Below are positions 12,691 to 24,753 of a stretch of DNA of 64,000 nucleotides, piece by piece (positions within the stretch are counted from its first letter, which is position 1; each line of letters begins with the position of its first letter). This DNA comes from Liolophura sinensis. Its lineage: Eukaryota > Mollusca > Polyplacophora > Chitonida > Chitonidae. Where the stretch lies: contig NC_088304.1 of NCBI RefSeq assembly GCF_032854445.1, positions 35,947,551-36,011,550 of the forward strand, in the 5' to 3' direction. The translations under genes were made by a program, and so were the position numbers. Under the pieces are notes generated by a model, which was given only the letters and a program-made list of their open reading frames with translations, ran no database searches and had not been told where the DNA came from.

Positions 12691-15294
12691 AGCTCTACAG
12701 TGTATAATTCCAAAAAAGAGACATTTAAGTGTGACTGGAGCAGGCTACAATTGTTCGATTTTATGACATATACATCGCTTCAGTGTATGTTTGGAGGTTA
12801 TAGGTCTCATGCTTGCCACACAACAGGGAAAGAACAATAAAACAGAACTGAAAAAAGAGGTAGCCTTACATGTGTGTCTGCAGCAGTCACTCACAGCTAT
12901 AATCAGTTTCACTACTTACGGTGCGCAGTTTCTTGGACTGGGGACGGTTTCCCACCTTACAATACCAGGTCCTTTGCGCATGCAAGACTGATACAGTAGC
13001 TCATGACAGTTAAACTGTAAAGACCTCTTCTGTATTAGAGGTAATTTTTGGTGCTAATCGTCGCAATGTTCTCTGAGAGTTCATTTGGAGTAAAAGTCCA
13101 ATCCATGATAATGTATCGCCATATACTTAATATGGGAGACACGTGGTTCTTTATCAAGGTGCCAACGAAATGATTAACATTAGCAATAACCAATGTCTTC
13201 CGGAAAATCAGTAAGTTACTTGTTTTTTGTTTATTTCATTAAGACTTTTTCCCTTAAACGATGGTTGTCAGTTTTATAGATGGAAGGAACCGGAATTTCT
13301 GTTTCAGGGATTTCTGTTTCCAACCGTATTGGTGACTGTCAAAATACAAGTCACAGTTAAGTATGGCCTTAAACAAGAAATAGTATGGAAAAATGAAGCC
13401 AAGCTATGGAAGTCGCCTTAAAGTTAAAAACATTATCAAACTGAAATGGTGTTATTTGCCGTGATCTTTGCTTCGATCGGCTATCGTTGGTCCCGGTATT
13501 TCATGGCCTCCCATCACGTCATTCGGCTTTGACAATGGTGATAGAGAAAAACTTTACATGGAAATCACTCCATCACTCCAGATAACAGGAAGGGAACATC
13601 GACTGATGTCTGTGTCAGGAGGAAATAACTGATAATTTGTATTTTCAACTTACGTATTCTGTCTACTTCCTTAGCACTTATAAAACGTTAAATATATTCA
13701 AGTGAAAACATCCAGCTGAAACTGTGTAAATACTGTTACAAGAGAGTAAATATTCCAGGAGGCATGACTATAATTATGTGGGTTTTTTATTCTCAACGGT
13801 TAGCAAAATAACTGACCAGATGGCGGGCATTGTGATAGAAAACCTAAGTGATGCATCCGTTGAATATCAGTGATTTTTTATGTTTCTTTGTTGTTTATTT
13901 CCTAAACAAAGAACAATATACGTGCAGATGACATTAAAGCTCTTCTCTTTTCGTGAAGGCAGTTAGTATTGCAAGTAAATATCGTCATTCATAGAATGAT
14001 GAAAATACAGATGTGACCTCCGTATCGTTACTAACACTGAGTTATTTATATCAGACGCATATAAATACAATTTTCTCGCAGCGACCTGGTCACATATCCT
14101 CCATTAAAGCAATAAATAGCTGAGTATGTCTTTGTGTCTTAAACTTCACGGCTGGTCAACTCAGTAAGATATTAAGCCATTAACCGTGTTCTCTGTGATA
14201 GTCCTGCGCAAGGAAGTTTATAAATTAATTGCTGCAGTGAGCATTAGGGCCGACCTAGAAATTGACTTGAAGACATTTTCGCGTACAATTTTCTGGTTTC
14301 TCAAAATTTAACAAAAGTTATTCTTTAAATGGCAACTAAATATTTACGCTTCCCTTTAAAACACTTAAGGCATAAATGCATTTAACATTTATTACTATAT
14401 GCCATTATTTTAAAGAGACATGAAGAAGATGAAATGCGAAGAACAACAACATGAAACCGCTCTTAGGAGGGAGATTGTGAAACAGTTTTGGATAGGGTGG
14501 GTGGTATTAATTCATGCTTAATATTTGTTTATTTATTTATTTATTTGATTGTTGTTTAACGAATTATGATATTCTGACAACACGAACAGCGAACAATTGG
14601 AAAAAAAATGCTTTTAAGAACGCATGTACATTGTAACTATTGACACACTGCAACCTTTATTTTGATGGTTCTAACGATTTTGGCGTAAAAATCCGGCAAT
14701 AACTTGGAAAGATTAACAATCACAAGGACAGTACGAAGCATAGGATTTGTAAGGTTAAGACTAATTATTCTATTCATGTTTTTGTTTTTTAACACCATAC
14801 AGAGGAGGTTTCAGTTATCCGATGGCGGTGAATTTTGTTCGTGAAGGACACCAAACAGCAACATGTAAATCACATATGACGTATAGATGTCATATCAGTA
14901 GACAGCTCTATTTCCCAAACAACCTTGTCGAATGGCTAATGTCACAGACACACCACGAAAAACGAGGACGGTGGAATCAACGTCGGTACTGAAACCTCAC
15001 CTCGTGTGCTCTACCGACTGTAAACGGATCATATTAAATATTGTATCCAGGACCTGCTGTCAAGCTTAGAAGTTAACCAACGGCGAAATATAAAGGCGTT
15101 CAGCAACATAACAAACAAATGATGAGTCATAGGCTTTTCTATGGAGATGTCCACGGAAAAGGAGCACACATGCGACAGTGCGACATCCCTCGCGCAAAAC
15201 ATGACATTGCGTCAAGGTCATCCTACTTTTCTAGACTTTTTTTTTTATTTTAAAAATACCACCGTGTCGTGCTTTAATGTGTCCAATTTAATAC
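12691..15294. other. No gene recognised
   Basis: AT-rich; apart from the SINE tail at 14523-14572 I see no repeat or convincing exon. Confidence 0.45.
14523..14572 (-). mobile_element. SINE tail fragment
   Basis: (ttat)n, then 'ttgattgttgtttaacg', resembling the reverse complement of a SINE 3' end. Only the tail survives. Confidence 0.5.
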
Positions 15295-15684
15295 ATGGTT
15301 TTGTATAAAGCAATAAACGAAAGTAAATTTTATCCAATAACATGCAAAATTCTGAATACAGATAGGGAAGTGAACCCTTCGCGGACATCTCTGATGTGTT
15401 GCTTAGTTCGTATTTCTTTGAGGGATATTTTGCGATCCTTTACTATAATCTCATCATTAAGGTTGCATAATCTCTTTTTGCATTGTTTGGGAGATATTTT
15501 CCAATCAACTAATTTGGACACACAACCAATACAGCCACAAACAACACAGAAAGGCGTGGCAGTACGAATATTTATATCACGCCTTTCATTCTTTCGTGAC
15601 AACATGATTTTAAACCCATTGTTAATTACACGTGTTATACCCGAGTTCGACGGGCTATTCAGTGTGGTGGTCGGTTACACTTAG
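15295..15684 (+). other. Unrecognised 129-codon frame, probably not a gene
   Basis: One of the longer non-repetitive frames (MVLYKAINESK to VVVGYT). A 91-codon frame lies antisense to it (15605 to 15330), so it is not obvious which strand, if either, codes. The composition is AT-rich like the surroundings and no domain is recognisable. I would not annotate it as a gene without transcript support. Confidence 0.12.
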
Positions 15685-16845
15685 ATGACATAAGCTGAAT
15701 GAAAACTGTGAAATGTAAAACCGAAGGGTGCACTGAGACGATATTAAAACTGTGGGTTAGAAAGGAAAGACGGGACGGGACTAACCGGTTGACCTTACTT
15801 ACAAAAACACAATACGACTTTGGGTAGATCTTCACTTCGACCTATCAAGCCCATATCACATATGCCTAATAACAGACGAGTTGACTGATTTATCGATCAG
15901 TCTGTGAAAGCTATGATTGCGTAATATAAACTTGATTCATAAAGAACCAATTCAAATATTTAAATACCTATACCTTTAATCCTTGTCGCAAGAGTTTTAA
16001 AATAATTGAAAGTATTCATTTCTGTGTCTGATAACGAAATAATTTTTAATATTTTGTCCCGTTAAATAACTACAAAGGAACCTGTGGAAAGCGACAGGAC
16101 AGGACAGGACAAGGATATATATTAAACCTGATCGTTTACAACAACAACAACATAAAGTTGTATTGTACACTTTAGTTCAACAAAGGAAAAAGCAGACTCT
16201 AAAAGTAAGCCTAATAATGTGAAGGTGTGCTGGGTTCCACTGTATAATCCATCAGTAGCCAGCAATACTAACCACACAAACTGTCAAGTCACATTGATTG
16301 CTTTGATGCATTATACAGAGCTTTGCCTTGTCACCACATTCACAAGCTGCTGAAAAAGAAATGTCATAAACTGTGACGAATGCATATTGCAAGAGTCACA
16401 CGACCATCAAAAACGAAATGAATAGACTTGTAAACAAAAACAGCAATAAAGCTGTAAATCACTCAGGGCTTGTCACAATTAAAATTGTGGCATAAAGTTG
16501 CAAAAGAACTGCCTTATTACAATCCAAGTTAAATAAGTAATGATTGGGTGTCTGTCCTAAAGCAAATAACTCTTCATGCTGTGTATATATGTATCTGAAA
16601 ACTCCGAAAGAGTTAAGATAGTACATGCTGTACAGAAATTGTAAGGAACATGTCTAAATATATCTGCTGACCATTTGTATCATTGAGGATGCTGTAGATA
16701 CATAATGTTCCGAGAAGGAGTAAAAAAAAATCATATTTTTAGCGAAACACCACGATATGTTAGGACGTCCAAAATTGCAATGAATGCCTTTGTTGAAAGA
16801 TAGGACATCACAAATTTGATCGAAGAGTTTCTTTCAAATACAGAA

Positions 16846-17085
16846 GAACCACCAAGATGGGTTCAAAAAACAACAAAATGTATACGAAACACACCAGGAT
16901 ATGTATAAAAAACATCAGGATGTGTTCATGAACCACCAGGATGTGTTCATGAACCACCAGGATGTGCTCATGAACCACCAGGATGTGTTCATGAACCACC
17001 AGGATGTGTTCATGAACCACCAGGATGTGCTCATGAACTACCAGGATGTGTTCATGAACCACCAGGATGTGTTCAAGAAACGTCA
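16846..17085. repeat. 21-bp minisatellite, about 11 copies
   Basis: Unit 'ccaccaggatgtgttcatga' plus one base. Central copies are nearly identical and both edges are degenerate. Because 21 is divisible by three, both strands stay open, as a 7-residue repeat NHQDVFM on plus and HEHILVV on minus. Neither frame has a plausible gene context. Confidence 0.93.
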
Positions 17086-17103
17086 ATCTGAGACGGTGAT
17101 GTA

Positions 17104-19703
17104 GACGTTCACTATAGATTCTGATGTTTCCTCTTTATCTAATAATGTAATGTTGCAGAATGTCACCAATCACAAATTCAGTCTGCAAACACCGTGTAAT
17201 GTAGTGGAAGTCTTACTACAAGTGATGCTGATAGCTAGCCCTGGCAAGTTCCCACGACTTATGCTGCACGATTTAAGCTTTCACATGCCCATGCAGATGT
17301 ACAGACAACAGATGAAGGTTTGAGATGGACACTTTTATACAGAGCGACTTCACCCAGACGTAACGCGCAAATAATCGCTCGACAGTTCACATGCTTTACC
17401 GCATACAATTAACAAGAGCATATGGCAAGGCTGTTAAACAAGGCCTACTTAAAACTGCGTCAATTACGGCGATAATCATCAAGGCTTATAGACAGACACT
17501 TGTAACAAGCACGTGATGGATAGTAAAATAAATAGACACTCACCTGAAACAAACTCTGCTTTCTTCCGTCTCCCTCCTACGCGGATACTGAAGGTGCACA
17601 AAAACAACTGTAACTTAACAATCGTTTCCGAGAGAACTTTCCAGAAAGGTGATTCTGTGAAAACTGAAGACGACAAATCCCCACGAGCACACTATTACTC
17701 ACAACCCAACAGCTCTGAAATTGTTGTGGCCTAGTCCCTTTTACGGAAGACACGTTTTTGATCAATCTCAAACAGCTCAACACAGCAAGGTGGCAGACAG
17801 ATGAAGTGTAAAACGATGTATTAGTTTCAACAGACTTGATTTGTAGTGGTGTTCTTGTTAACGTGATCCACTGCTTTTACTCTGATACAGGAAACAAAGC
17901 ATCAGAATGTGTTCTGAGACCGACAGCGGCTAATTACATGATAACCAAATATGTTAAACAATAGATTATCACGGAGGTAAAATGATTCGTGTCTTTCAAT
18001 CCAAATTTTCGTCCGATGTTTCACCCAAAGACTATATTAAAATAGTCTACCCAGATAGGATCAATTCTCCACAAAACAGTCTCCAAAAGTCAGTAAAAAA
18101 AGGACTGAATTGGCAGCACTAGAGGAGTGTTGTCAACCACAGCCAAGTACAAACTGTGCACTGAGTCTGTATATATACACAGATATCTGAAGTCACGTCC
18201 TGGAAGGTGATCTACTGGGATAACTCAGATTCACAACTTCGCTTCATCCAATGGCAAGGTACATGAGCTTGAGTCTGTCTCCAGTGTGGTGTTTATGTTA
18301 AGCACGCACATATGTACAAGACAATATTTCCTTGTCAAAAGCTGACGTGAACTCAGCTCGCTTTCTCGCTGTAGACAACCAGCGTCAGGTGTCTCTTTCT
18401 TGGCCCTCACTACATAACTCGGGCACACGCAGACCTCGTTACCAAGGCCTCGGTGGGGTAAATTTTTCCCCGGTCGACTGAAATACTTTCTTAGTCAGGT
18501 GTAGCAAGTTTTCGTGTCAACTTACTTTCTCTGCCTCGTCGCTGCGGGTTTTGCCGTGAGTTTTATCTCCCAGAGCTGTGTACCAGTTTTCAAGAGAGAC
18601 GACACCTCACGGGAAAGGCATTCGTTAGAAGTTTGCCTCTAATACCAGAAACTCTTGCTTAACCTGCTTACTGACTTGTTTTCGCTCGTGGCAAGCGCGT
18701 ATTAATATCATGTCAAATGCCCAACTAGCGGTCAGCACGGGGATAAAACGTAACCCACGGTCACAGAGTGAAATTCCTGGTCCTCACCAGGACACGGACA
18801 AACAGCTCAAGGGGTACAGTGCAACTGTTCTCATCCGCAGTACATCTTCTCTTGTCTGCTCATTTCGATCAGGGCTGATCAGTGATCTGATGTGGATACA
18901 AACTGATCCCAAGCTCTTCCTAACTTCTCTGTGCTTACCGTAGCGTGACGAGAAACAAAGCGCGTTCGTCATGACCTCCTGCCCCCCCCCCCCCTCCCCC
19001 CTCCTACTACCCTTCCCACCAAGACTACACAAACAACATGAATTGGGATGTGCATAAATATTTCCCTCCAGTTAATAACCCAGTATGGCTCTGTTCATGA
19101 GAAAAATCACCACCAGCCTGATATCCGCCCCGTCCTTACTTCCACTGCCTTACTTTGCATATAGATTGTTACTACAGACCTATATTTGGGGTAGAGATTA
19201 ATTAGTCCTGTGTAAGAGTCTATCACAACATAACACCGATCGCCCTCCGCGGAAAAAATAATACACCAGGTTTGCTTATATTTCTAAACAACGCACATGT
19301 TGTCTCGACTGGAGTAAAAAAACTGACATAAAATAATACCTTAGCAGCATAACCTGTTTGGGAAGTCAACTGTCACTCAGGACTCGTAAAAAAAGCTATA
19401 ATTTAACAACATTCACCTATTGCATGTGTGGATTACCCTAAAATTAAACAAAATACGTGCACATACCATTCTACGTTTAAGCACATTGAAGGAAGTATCG
19501 TATACATAAGTAACATATGTGAATGGATTGTCAGTCCCTTAGGCCTAACTCATACGTGGAAAATTAAACTGTCCAGTAGAACGTACATGACCTATCATAA
19601 CCTTTGACACCCCGGATTTACACGAGCAGACATGTCCTGGAACAGAACGCAACAGGATGACAAAACACCTATGCAGAACACCAAAAAGCATGCTCTTAAA
19701 CAC
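17104..19703. other. No gene recognised
   Basis: Mixed-composition DNA with only short frames (up to 82 codons). The notable item is a C-rich tract at 18982-19010 that includes 13 consecutive C. I see no SINE or array in this interval. Confidence 0.5.
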
Positions 19704-21620
19704 AACCAAATACGGATTATCATACCCTTATTCTGAATATACACGGATTATCAATTCCTTATTCTGAGTGTACACTGTTTATCATACCCTTATTCTGAAT
19801 GTACACGGATTATCAAATTCTTATTCTAAATGTACATGGATTATCATACCCTTATTCTGAATATACACGGATTATCATACCCTTATTCTGAATATACACG
19901 GATTATCAATTCCTTATTCTAAATGTACACGGATTATCATACCCTTATTCTGAATGTACCCTTATTCTGGATGTAAATGGATTATCAAATCCTTATTCTG
20001 GATGAACACGGATTATCATACTCAGGATCGGAATGTACACAGATTATCATACCCATGTTCGGAACGTAAGTATATTATTATATCCTTATTCTTATTATAT
20101 ACTCAGGTTCGGAATGTACAAGGATTATCACGCCCTTATTCTCAGTGTACACTGTTTATCATACCCTTATTCTGAATATACACGGATTATCAAATTCTTA
20201 TTCTAAATGTACACGGATTATCATACCCTTGTTCTGAATGCACACGGATTATCATACCCTTGTTCGGAAGGTACACAAATTATCATACCCTTATTCTGGA
20301 TGTAAACGGATTATCAAATCCTTATTCTGGATGAACAAGGATTATCATACTCAGGCTCGGAATGTACACAGATTATCATACCCATGTTCGGAACGTAAGT
20401 ATATTATTATATCCTTATTTTGAATGTACACGGATTATCATACTCATGTTCGGAATGTACACGGATTATCACGCCCTTATTCTCAATGTACACGGATTAT
20501 CATACTCATGTTCGGAATGTACACGGATTATCACGCCCTTATTCTCAATGTACACGGTTTATCACACCCTTGTTCGGAATGTACACGGATAATCATACCC
20601 TTAATCTGAATGTACACGGTTTATCGTACCCATCTTCGGAATATGCACGGTTTATCATACCCATGTCTTGAATGTACACGGTTTATCATACTCATGTTCG
20701 GAATGTACACGGATTATCGTAACTATATTAAATGTGTACGAATGTGATACAACGCCTTTTTCTGAATGTACATGGATTGCTATACCATTATTCAGAATTT
20801 CCAAAATCTTATTTAAAATGTATACGGATTATGATACCCTTGCTCAGAAAGTACATGGGTCATCATACCCGTTTTCACAGTGTATAGGCATTATTACACC
20901 TTTATTCTGAATGTACATGGGTCATCATACCCGTTTTCACATTGTATAGGCATTATTACACCTTTATTCTGAATGTACATGGGTCATCATACCCGTTTTC
21001 ACATTGTATAGGCATTATTACACCTTTATTGTGAATGTACATGGATCATCATACCCGTTTTCACAGTGTATGGGGATTATTACACCTTTATTCTGAATGT
21101 ACATGGGTCATCATACCCGTTTTCACAGAGTATGGGGATTATTACACCTTTATTCTGAATGTACATGGGTAATCATACCCGTTTTCACATTGTATAGGGA
21201 TTATTACACGTTTATTCTGAATGTACATGGGTAATCATACCCGTTTTCACAGTGTATGGGGATTATTACACGTTTATTCTGAATGTACATGGGTAATCAT
21301 ACCCGTTTTCACAGTGTATGGCGATTATTACACGTTTATTCTGAATGTACATGGGTAATCATACCCGTTTTCACAGTGTATAGGGATTATTACACCTTTA
21401 TTCTGAATGTGCATGGGTCATCATACCCGTTTTCACAGTGTATAGACATTATTACACCTTTATTCCGAATGTACATGGGTCATCATACCCGTTTTTACAG
21501 TATGTGCGGATTATTACACCTTTATTCTCAATGAACACGAATTTTTCAGAACGTAGACGGCTTATATTCTTATAAAATTCAGAATGTACATGGATTATCG
21601 TACGTTTGTTGACCATATAC
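19704..21620. repeat. 31-bp satellite array evolving into a 62-bp higher-order unit
   Basis: Units share the core 'tacacggattatcatac' followed by 'ccttattctgaa'. From about 20835 to 21540 the unit doubles to 62 bp: 'tgtacatgggtcatcatacc' alternates with 'gtgtataggcattattacac', the two halves being diverged 31-mers. The first half of the array is more variable (ttcggaatgtacac, actcatgttcgg). None of the frames crossing it is a gene. Confidence 0.93.
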
Positions 21621-21855
21621 GCAGATATTCACAACGATTACGACACTCAATGTCTCTCCGATAATGTTGCACCATGTCACCGTAGGAGAACACACAAAAA
21701 ACATTTCCTATGGAGAACCACATATTTTCGTACAGTTGAAATGAACGGGCACAGATTGTAATATCGCTGTAGAGAAGGCATACAGACTAACATTTCTCTG
21801 TTGAGAACATACACAGAGTACATGCATCTTACGTGTACCACCACGGACGTCCACG
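21621..21855. repeat. Degenerate continuation of the satellite
   Basis: Loose repeats of 'gagaac.(c/a)acacag' spaced roughly 35-60 bp apart (for example near 21689, 21714 and 21803), reminiscent of the neighbouring arrays but too worn to define a unit. Confidence 0.4.
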
Positions 21856-22470
21856 TACAAATACTTAACGCATACCATAATACTTAACACATTCTGTAAT
21901 ACTTAACACATTCCACAATACTTAACACATACTACAATACTTAACAAACACGACAATACTTAACAAACACGACAATACTTAACCCATACTTTAATACTTA
22001 GCACAAACTGTAATACTTAACATATTCTACAATGCTTTTTTTTTGATTGTTGTTTTACGCCGTACTCAAGAATATTTCACTTATACGACGGCGGCCAGCA
22101 TTATGGTGGGCGGAAACCGGGCAGAGCCCGGGGCAAACCCACGACCATCCGCAGGTTGCCGGAAGACCTTCCCACATACGGCCGGAGAGGAAGCCAGCAT
22201 GAGCCGTCTACAATACTTAAAACATACTACAATACTTAACAAACACCACAATACTTAACCCATACTTTAATATTTAACACATACAATAATACTTAACTCA
22301 TACTATAATACTTAACTCATATTATAATACTTAAAATGTTACAATACTTACCACATATGATAATACTTTACAGGTATGATAATACTTAACACATACTTTT
22401 GTACTAATATTTAACTCATACTATAATACTTAACACATAATACAATACTCAACACGTACAATCATACCCC
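21856..22470. repeat. 19-bp satellite array
   Basis: Units of the form 'aatacttaacacatactac', about 20 copies with drift (acataca, acaaacacg). Interrupted by a SINE at 22034-22206. Confidence 0.9.
22034..22206 (-). mobile_element. SINE-A inserted into the 19-bp array
   Basis: T-rich tail, 'gttttacgccgtactcaaga', 'cgacggcggccagcattatg', 'gggcagagcccgggg' and 'ggaagccagcatgagc'. It is flanked by tctacaat at 22026-22033 and 22207-22214. On its own strand it begins 'gctcatgctggcttcc', within a few bases of where the 10325 copy begins. It lacks the tRNA head. Confidence 0.88.
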
Positions 22471-22504
22471 TGCAGGGAACCTACACAGACTATCATGCTC
22501 TTAT

Positions 22505-22997
22505 ATAGATAGAACTATAATACGGGGTATGACAGTCCGTGTACCGTGTGTATTTTATAAGTGTATGATACTCCGTGTACCGTGCGTGTTCTGTAAGTGT
22601 ATGATAGTCCGTGTACCGTGTGTGTTCTATAAGTGTATAATAGTCTATGTACCGTGCCTGTTCTATAAAGGGTATGATGGTCCGTGTACCGTGTGTGTTC
22701 TATAACTGTATGATAGTCCGTGTACCATGTGTGTTCTATAAGGGTATGATAGTCCGTGTACCGTGTGTGTTCTATAAATGTATGATAGTCCGTGTACCGT
22801 GTGTGTTCTATAAGTGTATGATAGTCCGTGCACAATGTGTGTTCTATAAAGGTGTGATAGTCCGTGTACCGTGCGTGTTCTGTATCGGTATAATAGTCCG
22901 TGTACCGTGCGTGTTCTATTATGGTGTGATAATCCGTGTACCGTGCGTGTTCTAAAAGGGTATGATGGTTCTTGTACCGTGTGGTATGATAGTCCCT
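22505..22997. repeat. 36-bp satellite array, related in inverse orientation to the 31-bp array
   Basis: About 13 units of 'gtatgatagtccgtgtaccg' plus 'tgtgtgttctataa'. Its reverse complement reads 'cggtacacggactatcatac', sharing the core of the 31-bp array at 19704-21620. The minus frame (22515-23051) and plus frame (22647-22955) are 12-residue repeats produced by the 36-bp unit. Confidence 0.93.
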
Positions 22998-23006
22998 TAT
23001 CTGTAG

Positions 23007-23150
23007 TGGAGAAACGACGAGCAACAGTTGATTCATGAAAAGAATCGACATGGCGCGGAGCGTCGCCTCGACTCTAAAAAAAGAATTGACAAGGCGTGGA
23101 TCGCCGCCTCGATTCTTTTTTAGGAATCAACAGTTGCGAGTGGATTCTCC
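23007..23150. repeat. Foldback (inverted-repeat) element
   Basis: The left arm contains 'gcaacagttgattc' then 'aaaagaatcgacatggcg'. The right arm, reverse complemented, reads 'gcaacagttgattc' then 'aaaaaagaatcgaggcgg'. The arms of about 70 bp align over most of their length and meet near 'ctctaaaaaaagaattgac'. A further 'tttttaggaatc' occurs at about 23192. It sits at the edge of the 36-bp array. No coding capacity and no target duplication is identified. Confidence 0.65.
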
Positions 23151-23210
23151 TACTTAAACGTGTTTGCTGTTAGGCAACAACTATCGTTTCTTTTTTAGGA
23201 ATCGCGTGAT

Positions 23211-23896
23211 TTCATTTTTAAGCAAATAATAATAATTTAAAAAAAAAACGTTACATCACAATTAGCGTCAATGAATGATTTATTGTGCCCGCTGAGCCGC
23301 ATTATTTGCATAGTGGAATACAATACGTAGCAGGGTTGATCTTTCGTGACGGTGTTACATGAAGCTTTAGTGTACAGCATTGGAGCTTTGAGCCAGTGGG
23401 AGTCCAGTCGGTTGTACTGTATATGTTACTACATGAGCATACACTGGGTGTGTAAGATTATGGACAGTGACCTACGTCTATGATTAGTTATGCGGGAAAG
23501 TAAATCTGGATTGATTGAAGCTATATATCACATAAGGAAGTCTGATAATAGATTATACAAACTCTGTCACATTGACATAACCAAGCCGAAAGATATCCAA
23601 AATGTTCTTAATCAACATACCAGAAATTAAACCTACCAGTTCACCTCATTACAAACTCTGTACTTTGTTGTTCATATTTGTGCCTAGGGGAATCGATGGC
23701 ACCGCTGTGCCCTTTCTCACACTGGCAAAATTTGGTGTATTTGAAATGAAGGTGGAACTGTTACAAAATATATTTCACATTGATCAGACATGAATAGACC
23801 CTTCATATATGACATTCTTATGATTGATAGAACAAAGGACTGACATCGCAACAAACGTCGGCTAGAAAGTCGTCTAAAAGGAGAAATTTGCACGGT
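23211..23896. other. No gene recognised
   Basis: Low-complexity A/T stretches near 23240 and short frames only. Confidence 0.5.
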
Positions 23897-24010
23897 CTTC
23901 CTGTATAGCTCAGTGGGAAATAGGAATATTTTTAAAGCCGTGGACTCAAATCACATTTTACCTTACACTGATCTAGGTGCTCGCAGGTGGTTCAAGTCCT
24001 CACCCATATC
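23897..24010 (+). mobile_element. tRNA-like promoter fragment (SINE head or tRNA relic)
   Basis: 'tagctcagtggg' (23906-23917) is an excellent pol III A box. Two B-box-like motifs follow: 'gtggactcaaatc' (about 23940) at tRNA-like spacing, and 'ggttcaagtcc' (about 23989), which fits the consensus better but is too far away for a tRNA gene. No complete cloverleaf can be drawn. Confidence 0.4.
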
Positions 24011-24140
24011 CGCTCAAAACACAAACTCACAAGCGTGGATTTCTGAAAAATAATCAACTGCGCAGACAATAGCATGACGTCACGTTTTAAATAAACGTTA
24101 CGTTCACCACTGGGTATTACACGTCAATGGAGAACGTAAA

Positions 24141-24310
24141 TATACGTGGACTATACACGTAATACATCTGGAACATATCCTTACTATAACGTACACATTC
24201 GTACCCCAAGTGAGAACGTACACAGACTGTCATATACCTCTACAGAGAACGTATGTAAACAGACTACATTTGAACGAGCACACATAACCATAGCTTTATC
24301 CAGAACATCA
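24141..24310. repeat. Diverged outlier of the 19.7-23 kb satellite complex
   Basis: 'gagaacgtacacagactgtc' and 'agagaacgtatgtaaacaga' echo the tacacgga-tatcatac core of the earlier arrays. Only two or three degenerate units are seen. Confidence 0.4.
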
Positions 24311-24539
24311 CGCGGGAACACGCGTTAACAGTTAGTTATGCATTTGTGAAATACGCATGCGCTTATTTAAAGCGTCCGAAGGAATTACCAGGTAACATTT
24401 TACACATTAGTCATGCCAATGCATTGCAATACAAACAAAGCAATATCACCCAGTGAAACCTAATGCACCTATGAAATTACCTCCGGTACATCCACTTATT
24501 ATATGCATACTGATTAACTTAAGCATCATTCATAGTCCG

Positions 24540-24640
24540 CTAGTGCACAACCCTTCCCCCATTGAGGTTGTCAGTTCGAATCCAAATCCCAATTTTTCGG
24601 CTCTAGCTTCTCCTCATTTGAATCTAGTTCAATTTCCTTT
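24540..24640 (+). mobile_element. tRNA-like SINE head fragment
   Basis: 'gaggttgtcagttcgaatcc' contains a near-consensus pol III B box and is followed by SINE-like 'tagcttctcctcatttgaa'. No tail or target duplication was found. Confidence 0.35.
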
Positions 24641-24753
24641 ACTTCATAAGGCTGTTCGTCATAAAACTGCCATGTACTGATAATTAGGTATGACCTGTAA
24701 AGCGAATCTGTAGATTGGGAGCTAACGTAACTAAGCAACTATTAGTATCATGA

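Noticed and set aside
22515-23051. 178-codon minus-strand frame with YTDYHTLIEHTR repeats
   Set aside because: Product of the 36-bp satellite; no start context, domain or flanking exon signals.
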